Positions 5,239-6,561 of a stretch of 6,561 bases of DNA are shown in pieces (within the stretch, counting starts at the first letter, position 1; every line of letters begins with the position of its first letter). Location of the stretch: positions 1 to 6,561 of the forward strand of contig VBAO01000072.1 in NCBI GenBank assembly GCA_005883865.1, written 5' to 3'. The notes beneath the pieces are model-generated. The model was not told the DNA's origin. It searched no databases and was given only the letters and a program-made list of their open reading frames with translations. The position numbers were made by a program, and so were the translations under genes. This DNA is from Candidatus Segetimicrobium genomatis (GTDB taxonomy: Bacteria > Sysuimicrobiota > Sysuimicrobiia > Sysuimicrobiales > Segetimicrobiaceae).

Positions 5239-6105
5239 TTGAAGCAATTGCGCCTCAACGCCTACGCCAAGATCAACCTCACGCTCGACGTGCTCGGCGA
5301 TCGCCCCGATGGCTACCACGATATCGAGACCGTACTGCACACCGTGGAACTCCACGACACGATCATCCTGAAGGAGAATGGGGACGGGATCACGCTCCGG
5401 TGCGCCAGCCCGGCCGTTCCCGCTGAGACCCAGAACATCGTGCATCGCGCCGCGCACCTGTTGCGGGAGGCGTTTCAAATCCCCCGGGGGATCGAGATCG
5501 AACTGACGAAGCGCATCCCGGTCGCCTCCGGGCTCGGCGGAGGCTCGAGCGACGCAGCGGTCACCCTCCTCGGCCTCGCGCAGATGTGGAAGTTGCGCGT
5601 CGACAACCGGCAACTGATGGAGCTCGGCGGCAAGATCGGGTCGGATGTCCCATTCTTCTTGATCGGCGGCGCCGCCCTGGCGCTGGGGCGGGGGGAGCGG
5701 GTTCGGATGCTGCGGCCGCTGCCCACGACCTGGGTGGTCATCGCCCGCCCGACGATCGAGATCACCAGCGAATGGGCCTACAAGGCGCTCGACCACGGGG
5801 CGGTGCGCAGGCGCCCGGACACCCCGGGGGTCGTCCGGGCCCTGGAGAGCGAGGATGCGCGCGGGGTCGGGCACCTCCTGTGCAACGTCTTCGAGGAGAT
5901 CGTCATCGCCCACCACCCGATCGTTGGGACGATCCGCGAGCGGATGGTCGGACACCGTCCGCTCGGGGTCGCCCTCTCCGGGACCGGCCCTGCCGTCTTC
6001 GCGATGGCGGCGAACGAAGCCGCGGCGACGGAGATGGCCCGCGGGGTGGAGCAGATGTCCGGCGTCGAGGTGTTCGTGACCCGGACCTTCGCCGAGGAGC
6101 GGTAG
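5239..6105 (+). CDS. ispE: 4-diphosphocytidyl-2-C-methyl-D-erythritol kinase (IspE)
   Basis: IspE phosphorylates the 2-hydroxyl of CDP-methylerythritol with ATP, the fourth step of the MEP pathway to isopentenyl diphosphate, in the cytoplasm. The product has 288 residues, normal for the family, and belongs to the GHMP kinases. It shows the N-terminal LNAYAKINLTLDVLG with catalytic Lys11, DGYHDIETVLHTVELHD, and the ATP loop PVASGLGGGSSDAAVTLLGL (94-113). GSDVPFFLIGG follows with catalytic Asp136 (E. coli Lys10 and Asp141), then the third GHMP motif LSGTGPAVFAM (246-256). I chose the TTG at 5239 because it starts just before the conserved LNAYAKIN and no ATG or GTG is available in frame upstream. 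A second in-frame TTG at 5248 is possible. A nucleotidyltransferase gene follows after 8 nt, probably in one transcript. The isoprenoid product also supplies undecaprenyl phosphate, the lipid carrier used by LCP substrates. Confidence 0.96.
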   Translation: MKQLRLNAYAKINLTLDVLGDRPDGYHDIETVLHTVELHDTIILKENGDGITLRCASPAVPAETQNIVHRAAHLLREAFQIPRGIEIELTKRIPVASGLGGGSSDAAVTLLGLAQMWKLRVDNRQLMELGGKIGSDVPFFLIGGAALALGRGERVRMLRPLPTTWVVIARPTIEITSEWAYKALDHGAVRRRPDTPGVVRALESEDARGVGHLLCNVFEEIVIAHHPIVGTIRERMVGHRPLGVALSGTGPAVFAMAANEAAATEMARGVEQMSGVEVFVTRTFAEER

Positions 6106-6113
6106 CGCCCAGA

Positions 6114-6561
6114 ATGCCCGATGCGTTGGTGCTGGCGGGCGGGGAGGCCAATCCCGCTCTCGCCCACGGCGTCCCCAACAAAGCGTTCGTCTCGCTCGCC
6201 GGCCGCCCGATGGTGGAGTTCGTCCTGCGCGCGCTGCGGGCGGCGCGCTCGGTCCGCCGGGTCGCGATCGTCGCTCCCCTGCCACTCCCCCCGGGCCTTG
6301 CGGCGTCCGTGGACGTTGCGGTCGCTGATCGCGGGACGCTGCTCAACAACGTCGACGCCGGGCTGAGGGCGCTCGAGGGCACCGGGCGGGTGCTCGTGGC
6401 GGGCGCGGACATTCCCCTGCTGACGGGCGGGGCGGTCGACGCCTTCGTGGAGGCGGGGCAGGCACTCGATGCCGCGATCGTGTACGGGGTCGTTCGCCGG
6501 GAGGACGTGCGGCGCGAGTTTCCCGCGATCGGCAAGACGTTCGTTCGGCTGCGCGAAGGCA
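6114..6561 (+). CDS. MobA-like NTP transferase family protein, 3'-truncated by the window
   Basis: The reading frame from ATG 6114 is open to the last base, giving 149 residues of an unfinished protein. The fold is that of the MobA/GlmU-type nucleotidyltransferases: DALVLAGG (3-10), VPNKAFVSLAGRPMVEFVLRAL (20-41) with the conserved Lys23, NNVDAGLRAL (78-87), and ADIPLL (98-103), where Asp99 is the metal-binding aspartate. These enzymes join an NTP to a sugar phosphate, cofactor or alcohol. The usual LAGGxSxRMG loop is not present: residues 7-25 read LAGGEANPALAHGVPNKAF, without the Arg normally found there. The gene starts 8 nt after ispE and is probably translationally coupled, as no clear ribosome site is visible. 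In Bacillota glmU lies downstream of ispE, but this protein is not a standard GlmU and its substrate is unknown. IspD was considered because of the neighbour, but IspD has an AAGxGxR loop that is missing. Confidence 0.8.
   Translation, partial: MPDALVLAGGEANPALAHGVPNKAFVSLAGRPMVEFVLRALRAARSVRRVAIVAPLPLPPGLAASVDVAVADRGTLLNNVDAGLRALEGTGRVLVAGADIPLLTGGAVDAFVEAGQALDAAIVYGVVRREDVRREFPAIGKTFVRLREG

Noticed and set aside
3899..5242. Plus-strand open frame of 447 codons opposite the LCP gene
   Set aside because: The minus strand carries a full LCP plus LytR_C protein with all key residues. The plus-strand translation is compositionally biased, shows no domain, and runs into the ispE start.
5050..6285. 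Minus-strand open frame of 411 codons opposite ispE
   Set aside because: It is antisense to a complete IspE with all three GHMP motifs, and the translation lacks any motif. It is a composition artefact.
1..6561. Mobile element, CRISPR array, phage or defence genes, tRNA or rRNA
   Set aside because: No repeat-spacer pattern, transposase or integrase motif, long terminal inverted repeat, or cloverleaf was visible. Essentially all sequence is accounted for by housekeeping and envelope genes.

Overview
The window is strongly GC-rich DNA, with most third codon positions G or C, and is densely packed with housekeeping and cell-envelope genes. The gene order yabE-like, rsmA, then ispE a little further on matches the rsmA-ispE neighbourhood of Bacillota. 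The LytR_C-containing LCP protein and the G5/3D-domain protein also fit a Gram-positive-type (Terrabacteria) cell wall. I infer a high-GC Bacillota class or a neighbouring candidate phylum. No rRNA or other taxonomic marker is present to settle this.

Layout. At 1-1026 (+) is the C-terminal two thirds of a methylmalonyl-CoA mutase large subunit whose 5' end lies outside the window. It is followed after 5 nt by methylmalonyl-CoA epimerase (1032-1478, +). Together they interconvert (S)- and (R)-methylmalonyl-CoA and succinyl-CoA. A 275-bp intergenic region follows (1479-1753). It holds a hairpin just after the epimerase, an unusually AT-rich patch with a good sigma70-type promoter, and a leader of about 170 nt with a tandem 10-bp repeat and a stable stem-loop. 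The leader serves a secreted or anchored wall protein with two DUF348 domains, G5 and 3D (1754-2800, +). The 16S rRNA dimethyladenosine transferase gene rsmA follows (about 2826-3749, +) and has no ATG, GTG or TTG near its expected start.

rsmA converges, with a 17-nt gap, on an LCP-family ligase gene on the minus strand (3767-5041). The LCP gene and ispE (5239-6105, +) are divergent. The DNA between them contains a TTGACA promoter that overlaps the LCP start region, a G-run tract and small inverted repeats. A MobA-like nucleotidyltransferase gene (6114 to the window end) follows ispE by 8 nt and is cut by the window edge.

Functionally there are three groups: propionyl/methylmalonyl-CoA metabolism at the left, peptidoglycan remodelling and glycopolymer attachment (YabE-like, LCP) in the middle, and ribosome maturation (RsmA) with isoprenoid precursor synthesis (IspE) interleaved. 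IspE feeds undecaprenyl phosphate, the carrier of the LCP substrates, so the link to the envelope is plausible. I found no tRNA, rRNA, CRISPR array, insertion sequence or phage gene, and nothing that convincingly amounts to a new multi-gene system. The most unusual points are regulatory or start-site features and a nucleotidyltransferase with a non-standard nucleotide-binding loop.
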